Positions 1 through 5,887 are shown, numbered from the stretch's first letter. The stretch: 7,444 nucleotides of DNA from Ignavibacteriales bacterium (GCA_016218005.1 JACRFF010000089.1:1-7444); one strand, 5' to 3'. The notes: generated by a model not told the origin, from the sequence alone. Program-made: numbers and translations.

Positions 1-1403
1 CGACGGGATTTGGGGAATTCGCCAACGTCCGCATCAGCCGAGAGCATCTGGCACAGCTTCAAGAAAATCTCATTCTCAGCCACGCGGTGGGCGCTGGCGA
101 ACCGCTGCCGCACGAAGTGGTGCGCGCCATGATGGCCTTGCGTGTCAATGCGTTGGCGAAAGGGTTTTCCGGAATCCGGCTGGAGACGGTGCAACAACTC
201 GTCAAGATGCTCAACGCAGGTATCGTTCCGGTGATTCCTTCGCAAGGGTCGGTTGGAGCAAGCGGAGACCTTGTGCAACTGTCGCATCTCGTATTGGCGA
301 TGATGGGAAAAGGCAAAGCGTGGGTGGGTGGAAGAGGCAGAGTTCCGAGCGCAAGGCTTGTGAATGCCAAGCGCGCGTTGAAGTCCGCAGGTCTGAAACC
401 CATTCGTCTGACGGCCAAGGAAGGGCTGGCGCTCATCAACGGCACACAGATGATGACGTCGTATGCGGCATTGGCGGTTCATCAAGCGAAGATCCTTTGT
501 CAAACGGCAGACGTTGCCGCTTCGATTAGTGTCGAAGCGTTGCGGGGCAGCGACACTCCGTTTGACGCGAGAATTCATGACGTGCGTCCCTATATAGGCC
601 AACAAACTGTTGCGTCAAATATCCGGTGCATGATGGCTGGGAGCCAACTCCGCGAGTCTCATCGTCACAATGATGCGCGGGTGCAAGACGCTTATTCCAT
701 GAGATGTATTCCGCAGGTGCACGGTGCGTCGCGCGATGCCGTCGAGTATGTGCGCGAGAAAGTCTCAATCGAAATCAATTCTGCAACCGACAATCCGCTG
801 ATCTTTGCCGAGGACAAAGCGCACCTTGAAGGCGGAAATTTTCACGGACAACCGATAGCGCTGGCAATGGATTTTCTCGCCATTGCGCTGTCGGAGCTTG
901 CCAATATTTCGGAACGACGCATCGAACGACTCGTGAACGGTTCGCTGAGCGGCTTGCCGCGGTTTCTTACCGAGAACGGCGGACTGAATTCCGGTATGAT
1001 GATCGCCCAGTACACCGCCGCGTCGCTCGTTTCCGAAAACAAAGTGCTGTGCCATCCCGCCAGCGTGGATTCGATTCCGACTTCCGCAAATCAGGAAGAT
1101 CATAACAGCATGGGTTCGATCAGCGCGCAAAAGGCGTGGAAAGTTTTGAAGAACGCCCAAACGGTTCTGGCGATTGAATTGATGTGCGCTTGCCAAGGTT
1201 TGGATTTTGCCCGGTCGCTGGGTAACGGCAAACTGATGAAAGCGGGAAAAGGAACTGAAGCGGCGTACGCCTACGTTCGATCTCTTATTCCGCGGCTGAG
1301 GCAGGATCGAGTCTTGCACGGCGATATTCAAAAACTTCTTCCGGCAATTGTAACGGGGGTTCTCCTCCGAAAGGTGGACAAGGCCATTGACGGCGTTCGG
1401 TAA
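1..1403 (+). CDS. hutH: Histidine ammonia-lyase, 5'-truncated by the window edge
   Basis: The first complete codon is at base 3 and the frame opens with TGFG, the conserved N-terminal loop of the MIO-dependent aromatic amino acid ammonia-lyases. About 50 N-terminal residues lie outside the window; 466 residues are visible, against roughly 500-510 for the family. The enzyme removes ammonia from L-histidine to give urocanate, the first step of cytosolic histidine degradation. The Ala-Ser-Gly triad that cyclises into the MIO prosthetic group is at visible residues 86-88 (bases 258-266). The histidine of LSHAVG (bases 81-83) matches the His typical of HAL at the substrate-selectivity site, where phenylalanine lyases differ. 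Also visible are Asn146 (INGTQ), Gln228, Tyr231 and Arg234 in QDAYSMRC (usually QDPYSLRC, so Pro is Ala here), the NQEDHNSMG stretch and Glu392 in AIELMCACQG. No other hut gene is visible; add follows 33 bases downstream. Any GTG at base 87 is internal, not the start. A tyrosine or phenylalanine lyase is less likely. Confidence 0.93.
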   Translation, partial: TGFGEFANVRISREHLAQLQENLILSHAVGAGEPLPHEVVRAMMALRVNALAKGFSGIRLETVQQLVKMLNAGIVPVIPSQGSVGASGDLVQLSHLVLAMMGKGKAWVGGRGRVPSARLVNAKRALKSAGLKPIRLTAKEGLALINGTQMMTSYAALAVHQAKILCQTADVAASISVEALRGSDTPFDARIHDVRPYIGQQTVASNIRCMMAGSQLRESHRHNDARVQDAYSMRCIPQVHGASRDAVEYVREKVSIEINSATDNPLIFAEDKAHLEGGNFHGQPIALAMDFLAIALSELANISERRIERLVNGSLSGLPRFLTENGGLNSGMMIAQYTAASLVSENKVLCHPASVDSIPTSANQEDHNSMGSISAQKAWKVLKNAQTVLAIELMCACQGLDFARSLGNGKLMKAGKGTEAAYAYVRSLIPRLRQDRVLHGDIQKLLPAIVTGVLLRKVDKAIDGVR

Positions 1404-1436
1404 CACACATTCCAATCATTCAACCGATAGGATCGC

Positions 1437-2531
1437 ATGACGAAACTCACGAAAAATTTTCTCCGCGCACTTCCCAAAGTTCTCTTGCACGACCATCTCG
1501 ATGGCGGCGTCCGACCGCAAACAGTCATCGAGTTGGCGAAAGACCAACGCTACGGCAAGCTTCCGACCAACGATCCCGGTGAACTCGACACGTGGTTTCA
1601 GCGCGGAGCGCAGCGCGGAAGTCTGCCGCTGTTTCTGGAAGGATTTGAACATACCTGCGGCGTGATGCAAACGGAAGAGGCGCTGGAACGTGTGGCGTAT
1701 GAGACCGTGGAAGATATGAAGAAGGACGGCGTCGTTTATCTTGAAACACGATTTGCGCCGGTGTTCCACACGAGCAAAGGGTTGGATACGTACAAAGTCA
1801 CGCGGGCAGTGCTGAAAGGATTGGAACGCGGCAAGAAAGACTTCGGCGTTGAATTCGGTCTCATCATCTGCGCGATGCGCAACATGGACCCGGCGCTCTC
1901 ATTAGAAATGGCGGAGCTTGCCTGCGACTTTCGAGCGCAGGGAGTCGTGGGATTCGACCTTGCGGGCGAGGAGGGGGGATACCCTCCGAAGAAACACATC
2001 GAAGCATTTCACTACATTCAACGCCAGAACTTCAACATTACCGTGCACGCGGGCGAAGCGTTCGGCAAGGAATCGATCTGGCAAGCGATTCAATGGTGCG
2101 GCGCCCATCGAATCGGGCACGCTACGAGATTGATCGAAGACATGCGCGTGAAGGATGGCGAAGTTCTCAACATGGGAACGCTGGCACAGTATGTGCTGGA
2201 TAAACGGATTCCCCTTGAATGCTGTCTCACGAGCAATCTGCATACCGGCGCCGTGCCGAGCTTGGATGAACATCCGTTCGGCATCTTCTATAAGTACAAG
2301 TTTCGTGTTACGCTCAACACCGATGACCGTTTGATGAGCGGGATTACGTTGACGGACGAGTATTCGGTTGCGCACGAGCATTTCAAGCTGTCGCTCGATG
2401 AACTGGAAAAAGTGACGATCAATGCGATGAAAAGCGCATTCCTGCCGTACAAGAAACGCATCGCTATTATCTATGACACGATCAAACCGGGGTTCCATAC
2501 GGCACGCAATGCGTTGAAGAAGCAGCGCTAA
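1437..2531 (+). CDS. add: Adenosine deaminase
   Basis: This 364-residue cytosolic enzyme of the amidohydrolase superfamily should hydrolyse adenosine (or deoxyadenosine) to inosine and ammonia in purine salvage. The zinc and catalytic set is complete: His18 and His20 in the N-terminal HDHLDGG, Gly177 in GFDLAGEE, His204 and Glu207 in HAGE, His228 in RIGHATRL, and Asp296-Asp297 in LNTDDRLMSG. The TDDRLMSG ending, where many adenosine deaminases have TDDP, and the HDHLDGG form with RPQT following are reminiscent of the adenosine deaminase subgroup common in actinobacteria and other non-enteric bacteria. The ATG at 1437 is preceded by an AGGA at about 1429-1432 with short spacing. The gene lies 33 bases after hutH and 41 before the hydrolase gene, so the three are probably cotranscribed. 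A related aminodeoxyfutalosine or adenine deaminase cannot be excluded from motifs alone, but the overall pattern favours adenosine. Confidence 0.9.
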   Translation: MTKLTKNFLRALPKVLLHDHLDGGVRPQTVIELAKDQRYGKLPTNDPGELDTWFQRGAQRGSLPLFLEGFEHTCGVMQTEEALERVAYETVEDMKKDGVVYLETRFAPVFHTSKGLDTYKVTRAVLKGLERGKKDFGVEFGLIICAMRNMDPALSLEMAELACDFRAQGVVGFDLAGEEGGYPPKKHIEAFHYIQRQNFNITVHAGEAFGKESIWQAIQWCGAHRIGHATRLIEDMRVKDGEVLNMGTLAQYVLDKRIPLECCLTSNLHTGAVPSLDEHPFGIFYKYKFRVTLNTDDRLMSGITLTDEYSVAHEHFKLSLDELEKVTINAMKSAFLPYKKRIAIIYDTIKPGFHTARNALKKQR

Positions 2532-2563
2532 CAACCACCGGCACGGTGCTGGTACTAACCCAC

Positions 2564-2569
2564 GGAGGA
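2564..2569 (+). promoter_or_regulatory. Ribosome binding site fixing the hydrolase start
   Basis: GGAGGA sits four to five bases before the ATG at 2573. The open frame extends up to an ATG at 2546, but that codon has no Shine-Dalgarno sequence and would add nine residues lacking family resemblance. The family begins right at a beta strand like the one after 2573 (IHWLGHASF), so 2573 is the chosen start. Confidence 0.75.
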
Positions 2570-2572
2570 CGT

Positions 2573-3196
2573 ATGCAGCATCAACACATTCATTGGCTGG
2601 GACACGCCTCGTTCCGCATTGAAGACGGAACAACACAAATCTATATTGACCCGTGGAAACTTACCGGTCATCCTCATAAAGCAGATTTTGTTTTCATCAC
2701 GCACGGCCTCTATGACCACTTCTCTCCCGAAGACATCGCCTTGGTGAAAAAAGAGACCACCGTCTTCCTTGCGCCGAAGGACGTGGCCTACCAATTGAAA
2801 GGCACAACCATTGCTGTCGTGCCGAACCAGAGCTATGAAATTGCCGATCTCAAGGTGCGCACTGTTGCCGCGTACAATCTCGGGAAGAAATTCCATCCCA
2901 AAGAAAACCATTGGGTCGGTTACATTATCACGCTCTCGCACGGGCAGCGTATTTACCATTCCGGCGATACGGACGCGGTTCCGGAGATGCGTACCGTCGT
3001 TACAGATGTTGCGCTTCTGCCTTGCGGCGGCACATACACGATGATGTCGAAAGAAATGGCGGAGATGGCCAATGTGCTCAAGCCGCAATTGCTCATTCCG
3101 ATGCATTGGGGAGACATTGTCGGGTCAAAGCAAGATGCAGAAGAAGTAAAGAAGATGTTCAAGGGGGAAACGGTGATCAAAGCGGTTGAGCGATAG
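2573..3196 (+). CDS. UlaG-like / UPF0173 metallo-beta-lactamase-fold hydrolase with an altered metal motif
   Basis: This 207-residue protein has the layout of the UPF0173/YtkL and UlaG-like branch of metal-dependent hydrolases, whose cellular substrate is mostly unknown. Visible elements in order are His11 in LGHASF, Asp26 in YIDPW, the metal motif around residues 44-49 followed by FSPEDI, KKFHPKENHWVGY at 106-117, the HSGDTD loop (His129, Asp132) and the C-terminal His178 in MHWG. The motif that should read H-x-H-x-D-H reads HGLYDH: His44, Asp48 and His49 are kept, but the second histidine is Leu46 (codon CTC, 2708-2710). CAC to CTC is one base, so this may be a real change or a sequencing error. 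No signal peptide is seen, so it is probably cytosolic. It is the last gene of the hutH-add cluster; no functional link to histidine or purine breakdown can be read from the sequence. Confidence 0.85.
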   Translation: MQHQHIHWLGHASFRIEDGTTQIYIDPWKLTGHPHKADFVFITHGLYDHFSPEDIALVKKETTVFLAPKDVAYQLKGTTIAVVPNQSYEIADLKVRTVAAYNLGKKFHPKENHWVGYIITLSHGQRIYHSGDTDAVPEMRTVVTDVALLPCGGTYTMMSKEMAEMANVLKPQLLIPMHWGDIVGSKQDAEEVKKMFKGETVIKAVER

Positions 3197-3279
3197 ACCA
3201 TTTCTCGAAGCCCCCCTTCCCGAAGGTCCGAATGACTCCTTTGGAGGATCACTTCGTGACGGCATGTTACACTGAGTAC

Positions 3280-3298
3280 CGTCGGGAGTTTCCTGACG
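3280..3298 (+). repeat. Short hairpin, likely part of a decayed palindromic repeat
   Basis: CGTCGGGA (3280-3287) and TCCTGACG (3291-3298) pair over eight positions, one a G-T wobble, around the loop GTT. The surroundings (CACTTCGTGACGG, TGTTACACTGAG) look like the interspersed palindromic repeats often found between genes in Bacteroidota/Chlorobiota-type genomes; that resemblance is from memory. There is no T-run, so it is not a standard terminator. Confidence 0.4.
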
Positions 3299-3423
3299 AC
3301 AAAATGCTGAAACAAGACAAGGATAAGACGTCAGCCTCTGGCGGACGGCACAGAAAACTTCCCGATACCACATAGAAAGTCCCCGGTACTACCCTTTTTT
3401 CAGAACCGTCAGATCACGCCTTG

Positions 3424-3439
3424 TACTACTTTGGTAGTA
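3424..3439 (+). promoter_or_regulatory. Perfect TACTAC-N4-GTAGTA dyad, possible operator
   Basis: TACTAC (3424-3429) and GTAGTA (3434-3439) form a perfect inverted repeat around TTTG. A third copy of the half-site, within GGTACTACC, is at 3387-3392, 37 bases upstream in direct orientation. The layout resembles a binding site for a dimeric regulator, but I recognise no specific regulator, and the nearest gene start on the + strand is amt, about 300 bases downstream. Confidence 0.35.
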
Positions 3440-3649
3440 TTGCCTTTCGCCCCCGGTGGACAGGCAAGAATACATCAACCGCGTCGTGGAGTTTGCAAAG
3501 AAGATCTCCCCCAGTGTAAACCGATAAGTTCAGCCTTCTCCGTTAGGTCGAACGACACGCGACGCCGCTTCGATAGGAACCAGACCTTCCTTGATCCCCC
3601 ATCGTAGGTAAAGCGCAACAGGCCGTAGACCTTAATAGTTTATGTGGTA

Positions 3650-3677
3650 TTGACAATTATCCGTAATTGTTTATATT
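3650..3677 (+). promoter_or_regulatory. Sigma-70-type promoter of amt
   Basis: A perfect -35 box TTGACA (3650-3655) is followed after 16 bases by TATATT (3672-3677), one mismatch from the -10 consensus. Transcription would start near 3684, leaving a leader of about 50 bases before the amt start. No sigma-54 GG-N10-GC signature was noticed here, although amt genes are often under NtrC/sigma-54 control. Confidence 0.6.
3653..3670 (+). promoter_or_regulatory. Operator-like dyad inside the amt promoter spacer
   Basis: ACAATTA (3653-3659) and TAATTGT (3664-3670) form a perfect 7-base inverted repeat around TCCG. It overlaps the end of the -35 box and fills nearly the whole spacer to the -10 box. 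A dimeric protein bound here would block RNA polymerase, so a repressor site is the natural inference; no specific regulator is identified. Confidence 0.45.
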
Positions 3678-3723
3678 TCAATGAGCGTTTACCTTATCTA
3701 TTAAACAATCACAGAAACAAAGA

Positions 3724-3729
3724 GGGGAG
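3724..3729 (+). promoter_or_regulatory. Ribosome binding site fixing the amt start
   Basis: GGGGAG lies seven bases before the ATG at 3737. The frame is open further up, to an ATG at 3644, but that codon lies upstream of the predicted promoter and the extra 31 residues do not resemble Amt proteins. A start at 3737 gives a proper signal peptide. Confidence 0.75.
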
Positions 3730-3736
3730 AAAGTTC

Positions 3737-5140
3737 ATGAAGAAAAGGAAATTTTGGTATGTCCCGTTCGTATTGCTCTGCGTGGCGTCCATGGCAGCAT
3801 TCGTGCAAATCCCGACATCTGCGGACAACCTGGATAAACTAAACAGTGGCGATATTGCATGGATGCTCACGGCGACAGGTCTAGTGCTGCTAATGACACC
3901 GGGACTTTCCTACTTCTACGGTGGGATGGTAAGCAAGAAGAATGTGATCTCCACGATGCTACAGAGTTTTATCGCAATGGGTGTCATCAGTGTGCTGTGG
4001 GTGATCGTAGGATTTAGTGTGGCTTTCGGCGAGAGTATTGGCGGCATCATCGGAAATCCTATGACGTACGCGTTCTTCCGGAATGTCGGCGCTGCACCCC
4101 ACGCCCTTCTTTCACCGACTATTCCGTTGCTCCTCTTTGCAATGTTTCAACTCAAATTTGCTATTATCACTCCCGCGTTGATTACCGGGTCGTTCGCCGA
4201 ACGAGTCAGGTTCTCTTCGTACATGTTGTTCGTTGTGCTGTTCAGTCTCTTCATCTATGCACCGCTTGCACACATGACGTGGCATCCAGACGGCTTCCTG
4301 CGAAAATTGGGCGTGTTGGATTTTGCCGGCGGAACGGTTGTGCATATGTCGGCAGGATTCGCTGCTTTGGCGGGAGCGGTGATCCTAGGTCCAAGAAAAT
4401 CGGTGTTGAACAAAGAGAAACATCAACCGGCGAATATTCCCTACGTCATATTGGGTACCGGCCTGCTCTGGTTCGGCTGGTTTGGGTTTAATGCCGGCTC
4501 CGCGCTCGCTGCAAATGCAATCGCGGTTTCTGCGTTTGCTACCACGAATACAGCGTCAGCGGCGGCAGCCCTGGCTTGGGTCTTTTATGATGCGATGATT
4601 GGCCGGAAACCCTCGGCACTAGGAGCGTGTGTGGGAGCTGTAGTCGGCCTAGTGGCAATCACACCCGCAGCCGGGTACGTTTCCATTGGTGCAAGTATTT
4701 TTATCGGCACGTTTGCGAGCGTATTGAGCAATGTTGCCGTATCGCTGAAATCCAGAACGTCGGTTGACGATACGCTCGATGTGTTTCCGTGTCACGGGCT
4801 TGGTGGATTGTTCGGCATGCTGGCCACGGGAGCCTTTGCTACAAGGGTAGGGCTGATTGCAGGAGAGACCGCCACCTTTCTCACACACATTCTGGCCTCC
4901 TTGCTCGTGATGGCATTTGCATTCGGCGGATCGTGGATGCTGTACAAGCTTACAGACCTGATTATTCCCATGCGTGTACAGGAGGAACAGGAAATAATCG
5001 GGCTCGACGCAAGTCAGCATGGTGAGACAACCGAGGGGTCAAACGGATTCGACCATGGACCCACGAATTTGGCTGGAAAAAATGTGGCAATGGCCAATAC
5101 AAAGAACAAATCATTGATCAGATCAAAACCTATTTGTTAG
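3737..5140 (+). CDS. amt: Ammonium transporter of the Amt/MEP/Rh family
   Basis: This 467-residue polytopic inner-membrane protein should form the trimeric ammonium channel. Residues 1-29 look like a cleavable signal peptide (MKKRK, a hydrophobic core, then PTSA), as in E. coli AmtB. The family signature around 39-70 (DIAWMLTATG, PGLSYFYGG) is followed by Phe137 and Phe141, matching the AmtB Phe gate, Asp195 in LDFAGGT, the twin histidines His203 (GGTVVHMSAG) and His353 (DVFPCHGLGG), and the WFGWFGFNAGS segment at 245-255. The cytoplasmic tail carries the usual EEQEIIGLDASQHGE at about 416-430, needed in relatives for trimer coupling and GlnK control, then continues about 37 residues with no recognised motif. 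No glnK/glnB gene, the usual partner, is beside it. It has its own promoter upstream and a long palindrome downstream, so it is probably monocistronic. Confidence 0.95.
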   Translation: MKKRKFWYVPFVLLCVASMAAFVQIPTSADNLDKLNSGDIAWMLTATGLVLLMTPGLSYFYGGMVSKKNVISTMLQSFIAMGVISVLWVIVGFSVAFGESIGGIIGNPMTYAFFRNVGAAPHALLSPTIPLLLFAMFQLKFAIITPALITGSFAERVRFSSYMLFVVLFSLFIYAPLAHMTWHPDGFLRKLGVLDFAGGTVVHMSAGFAALAGAVILGPRKSVLNKEKHQPANIPYVILGTGLLWFGWFGFNAGSALAANAIAVSAFATTNTASAAAALAWVFYDAMIGRKPSALGACVGAVVGLVAITPAAGYVSIGASIFIGTFASVLSNVAVSLKSRTSVDDTLDVFPCHGLGGLFGMLATGAFATRVGLIAGETATFLTHILASLLVMAFAFGGSWMLYKLTDLIIPMRVQEEQEIIGLDASQHGETTEGSNGFDHGPTNLAGKNVAMANTKNKSLIRSKPIC

Positions 5141-5155
5141 CCGCCTAACGGGCGG
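5141..5155 (+). repeat. Small GC-rich hairpin directly after the amt stop codon
   Basis: CCGCC (5141-5145) and GGCGG (5151-5155) pair around TAACG. An overlapping alternative, GTTAG-CCGC-CTAAC (5136-5149), includes the amt stop codon. There is no following T-run, so on its own it is a weak terminator; it may protect the 3' end of the amt message. Confidence 0.4.
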
Positions 5156-5183
5156 TCAACTTGAGTATCTTAATAAATTAAGG

Positions 5184-5277
5184 CAAAGACGCCTTCTTTT
5201 TAACATTTAACAATTAACCGTCAACAGTTAATTGTTACGGGTTGATTGTTGAACAAAGAAGGCGTTTTTGTTTTTTT
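5184..5277 (+). terminator. Long imperfect palindrome with T-tract, terminator- or attenuator-like
   Basis: The outer arms CAAAGACGCCTTCTTT (5184-5199) and AAAGAAGGCGTTTTTG (5255-5270) pair over 16 positions with one wobble. Inside, 5206-5219 can pair with 5240-5253 (14 positions, two wobbles); alternatively AACAATTAAC (5209-5218) pairs perfectly with GTTAATTGTT (5227-5236). The right arm runs into a T-rich tract (5265-5277), the form of a Rho-independent terminator, which would end amt transcription. The Rieske ribosome binding site starts immediately after, at about 5278, leaving no room for a promoter downstream. It may therefore be an attenuator in the Rieske operon leader, or a MITE/REP-like element. 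The two alternative inner pairings are visible in the sequence; any switching role is inference. Confidence 0.65.
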
Positions 5278-5287
5278 GGGGGGTGAT
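5278..5287 (+). promoter_or_regulatory. Extended ribosome binding site of the Rieske gene
   Basis: GGGGGGTGAT closely matches the anti-Shine-Dalgarno complement (GGAGGTGAT) and sits about nine bases before the ATG at 5293. It directly abuts the T-tract of the upstream palindrome, which is unusual. Confidence 0.7.
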
Positions 5288-5292
5288 TACCA

Positions 5293-5739
5293 ATGGGTGT
5301 TATCAACGATAATATATCCAGAAGAAAATTTTTAAGCGGCGCATTTATGACGCTTGGACTAGGCTTCGGTCTTGGCATGTTAGGCATGAGGTTTATGCAG
5401 TTTTTGAGTCCGACAATCAAAAAACAGAGGTTTGAGGAAATACTGGTCGGTTCCGTGAATGATATGTCAGGGGATGATGCAGTGCCCATGGAGATTGCCG
5501 GAAGCAAGATATTGTTTCTCAAGACCGATGCAGGTCTTGCGGCATTTTCCCGAAAATGCACTGACCTCGGATGCCTTGTGGGTTGGGACAAATCAAAAGA
5601 ACAGTTTATCTGCCCCTGTCATCAGGGGGTATATGATAAAAACGGCAAAAATATCGCAGGCCCGCCGCCGCGCCCGTTAGACAGATTTCCGGTGGTTCAG
5701 AAGGGCGATAATATTTATGTGAAGGTGAAGGTGGCGTAA
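5293..5739 (+). CDS. petC: Rieske iron-sulfur protein of a cytochrome bc/b6f-type complex, with one altered ligand
   Basis: This 148-residue protein should carry the 2Fe-2S cluster that takes an electron from quinol at the Qo site. The N-terminus has a twin-arginine motif (SRRKFLS, Arg10-Arg11) and a hydrophobic anchor at about 17-38, fitting Tat export with an uncleaved membrane anchor. The second cluster box is intact: CPCHQG at 107-112 (Cys107, His110, disulfide Cys109), followed by the GPPPRPLD proline loop at 123-130. The first box reads CTDLGC at 89-94 where CTHLGC is expected: Cys89 and disulfide Cys94 are kept, but the histidine ligand is Asp91 (GAC, 5563-5565), one base from CAC. The cluster may be altered, absent or ligated differently. 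It is followed by a palindromic repeat and then the cytochrome b gene, so the gene pair is the usual Rieske/cytochrome b arrangement. The family assignment is firm; the redox function is uncertain because of Asp91. Confidence 0.9.
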   Translation: MGVINDNISRRKFLSGAFMTLGLGFGLGMLGMRFMQFLSPTIKKQRFEEILVGSVNDMSGDDAVPMEIAGSKILFLKTDAGLAAFSRKCTDLGCLVGWDKSKEQFICPCHQGVYDKNGKNIAGPPPRPLDRFPVVQKGDNIYVKVKVA

Positions 5740-5743
5740 AAAA

Positions 5744-5757
5744 ATGCGGAATGCGGA
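5744..5757 (+). repeat. Tandem ATGCGGA, two copies
   Basis: Two adjacent copies of ATGCGGA follow the Rieske stop codon by four bases and are followed by AATT. It is probably a simple-sequence remnant in the Rieske/cytochrome b gap. Confidence 0.5.
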
Positions 5758-5770
5758 ATTAAAATAATAA

Positions 5771-5864
5771 TGTCATTCCCGAGGTTTTAATCGGGAATCC
5801 AGTATTAAAAAATGGATGCGTCCCCGAATGTCCCTATCGGGGATAGAAACATTCGGGCATGACA
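5771..5864 (+). repeat. MITE/REP-like palindromic element between the Rieske and cytochrome b genes
   Basis: The ends TGTCATTCCCG (5771-5781) and CGGGCATGACA (5854-5864) are inverted copies with one mismatch. Inside are two strong hairpins: ATTCCCGA (5775-5782) with TCGGGAAT (5791-5798), and CCCGAATGT (5823-5831) with ACATTCGGG (5849-5857), the latter enclosing CTATC/GATAG. An overlapping alternative pairs TCCCCGA (5821-5827) with TCGGGGA (5837-5843). Elements starting TGTCATTCCCG are common intergenic repeats in several environmental bacterial lineages (from memory). It accounts for most of the 148-base gap inside what should be one operon, and its RNA could stabilise or separate the two messages. 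It ends 11 bases before the cytochrome b Shine-Dalgarno sequence. Confidence 0.7.
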
Positions 5865-5875
5865 ATCTAATAAAC

Positions 5876-5880
5876 GGAGA
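5876..5880 (+). promoter_or_regulatory. Ribosome binding site fixing the cytochrome b start
   Basis: GGAGA lies seven bases before the ATG at 5888. The frame is open up to an ATG at 5816, but that stretch is the palindromic repeat, not protein-like sequence. With the start at 5888 the heme ligands fall at b6-like positions (Cys35, His86, His100). Confidence 0.8.
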
Positions 5881-5887
5881 AAAGATT

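Larger units (their letters stand above)
3197..3649 (+). other. Gene-poor intergenic region of about 450 bases
   Basis: No convincing gene is seen on either strand. The left part (3210-3300) is rich in short inverted repeats and looks like a decayed interspersed palindromic repeat. The middle (3385-3440) has three TACTAC/GTAGTA half-sites. The right part (about 3456-3632) contains two short protein-like open stretches: a 23-codon frame starting GTG at 3456 and ending TAA at 3525-3527 (begins VDRQEYINRVVEFAKK), and an opposite-strand run of about 50 codons from around 3632 down to around 3477 with no good start (contains RFTYDGGSRKVWFLSKRRR). They could be remnants of decayed genes or chance. 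No tRNA and no clear T-tailed terminator for the upstream hydrolase gene is visible. The right end passes into the amt promoter. Confidence 0.6.

Noticed and set aside
1..1403. Phenylalanine or tyrosine ammonia-lyase or aminomutase instead of HAL
   Set aside because: The SHA histidine at the substrate-selectivity site, the QEDHNSMG stretch and the bacterial-type length fit HAL better.
765..1415. Long minus-strand open frame opposite hutH
   Set aside because: It lies antisense to a gene with clear catalytic motifs and has no recognisable protein features; it is a codon-bias shadow. The same holds for the minus-strand frames over add, the hydrolase, amt, Rieske and cytochrome b genes.
1902..2636. 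244-codon minus-strand frame over the end of add
   Set aside because: No family resemblance, no ribosome binding site, and fully antisense to the well-supported add gene.
3125..3373. 82-codon minus-strand frame in the gap after the hydrolase gene
   Set aside because: The translation comes mainly from short palindromic repeat sequence and the hydrolase 3' end; no protein family is recognised.
5136..5160. Possible integron attC-like site after amt (GTTAGCC and GCCTAAC)
   Set aside because: The GTTRRRY core is not satisfied, no paired second simple site is visible at the right distance, and no integrase or cassette array is present.
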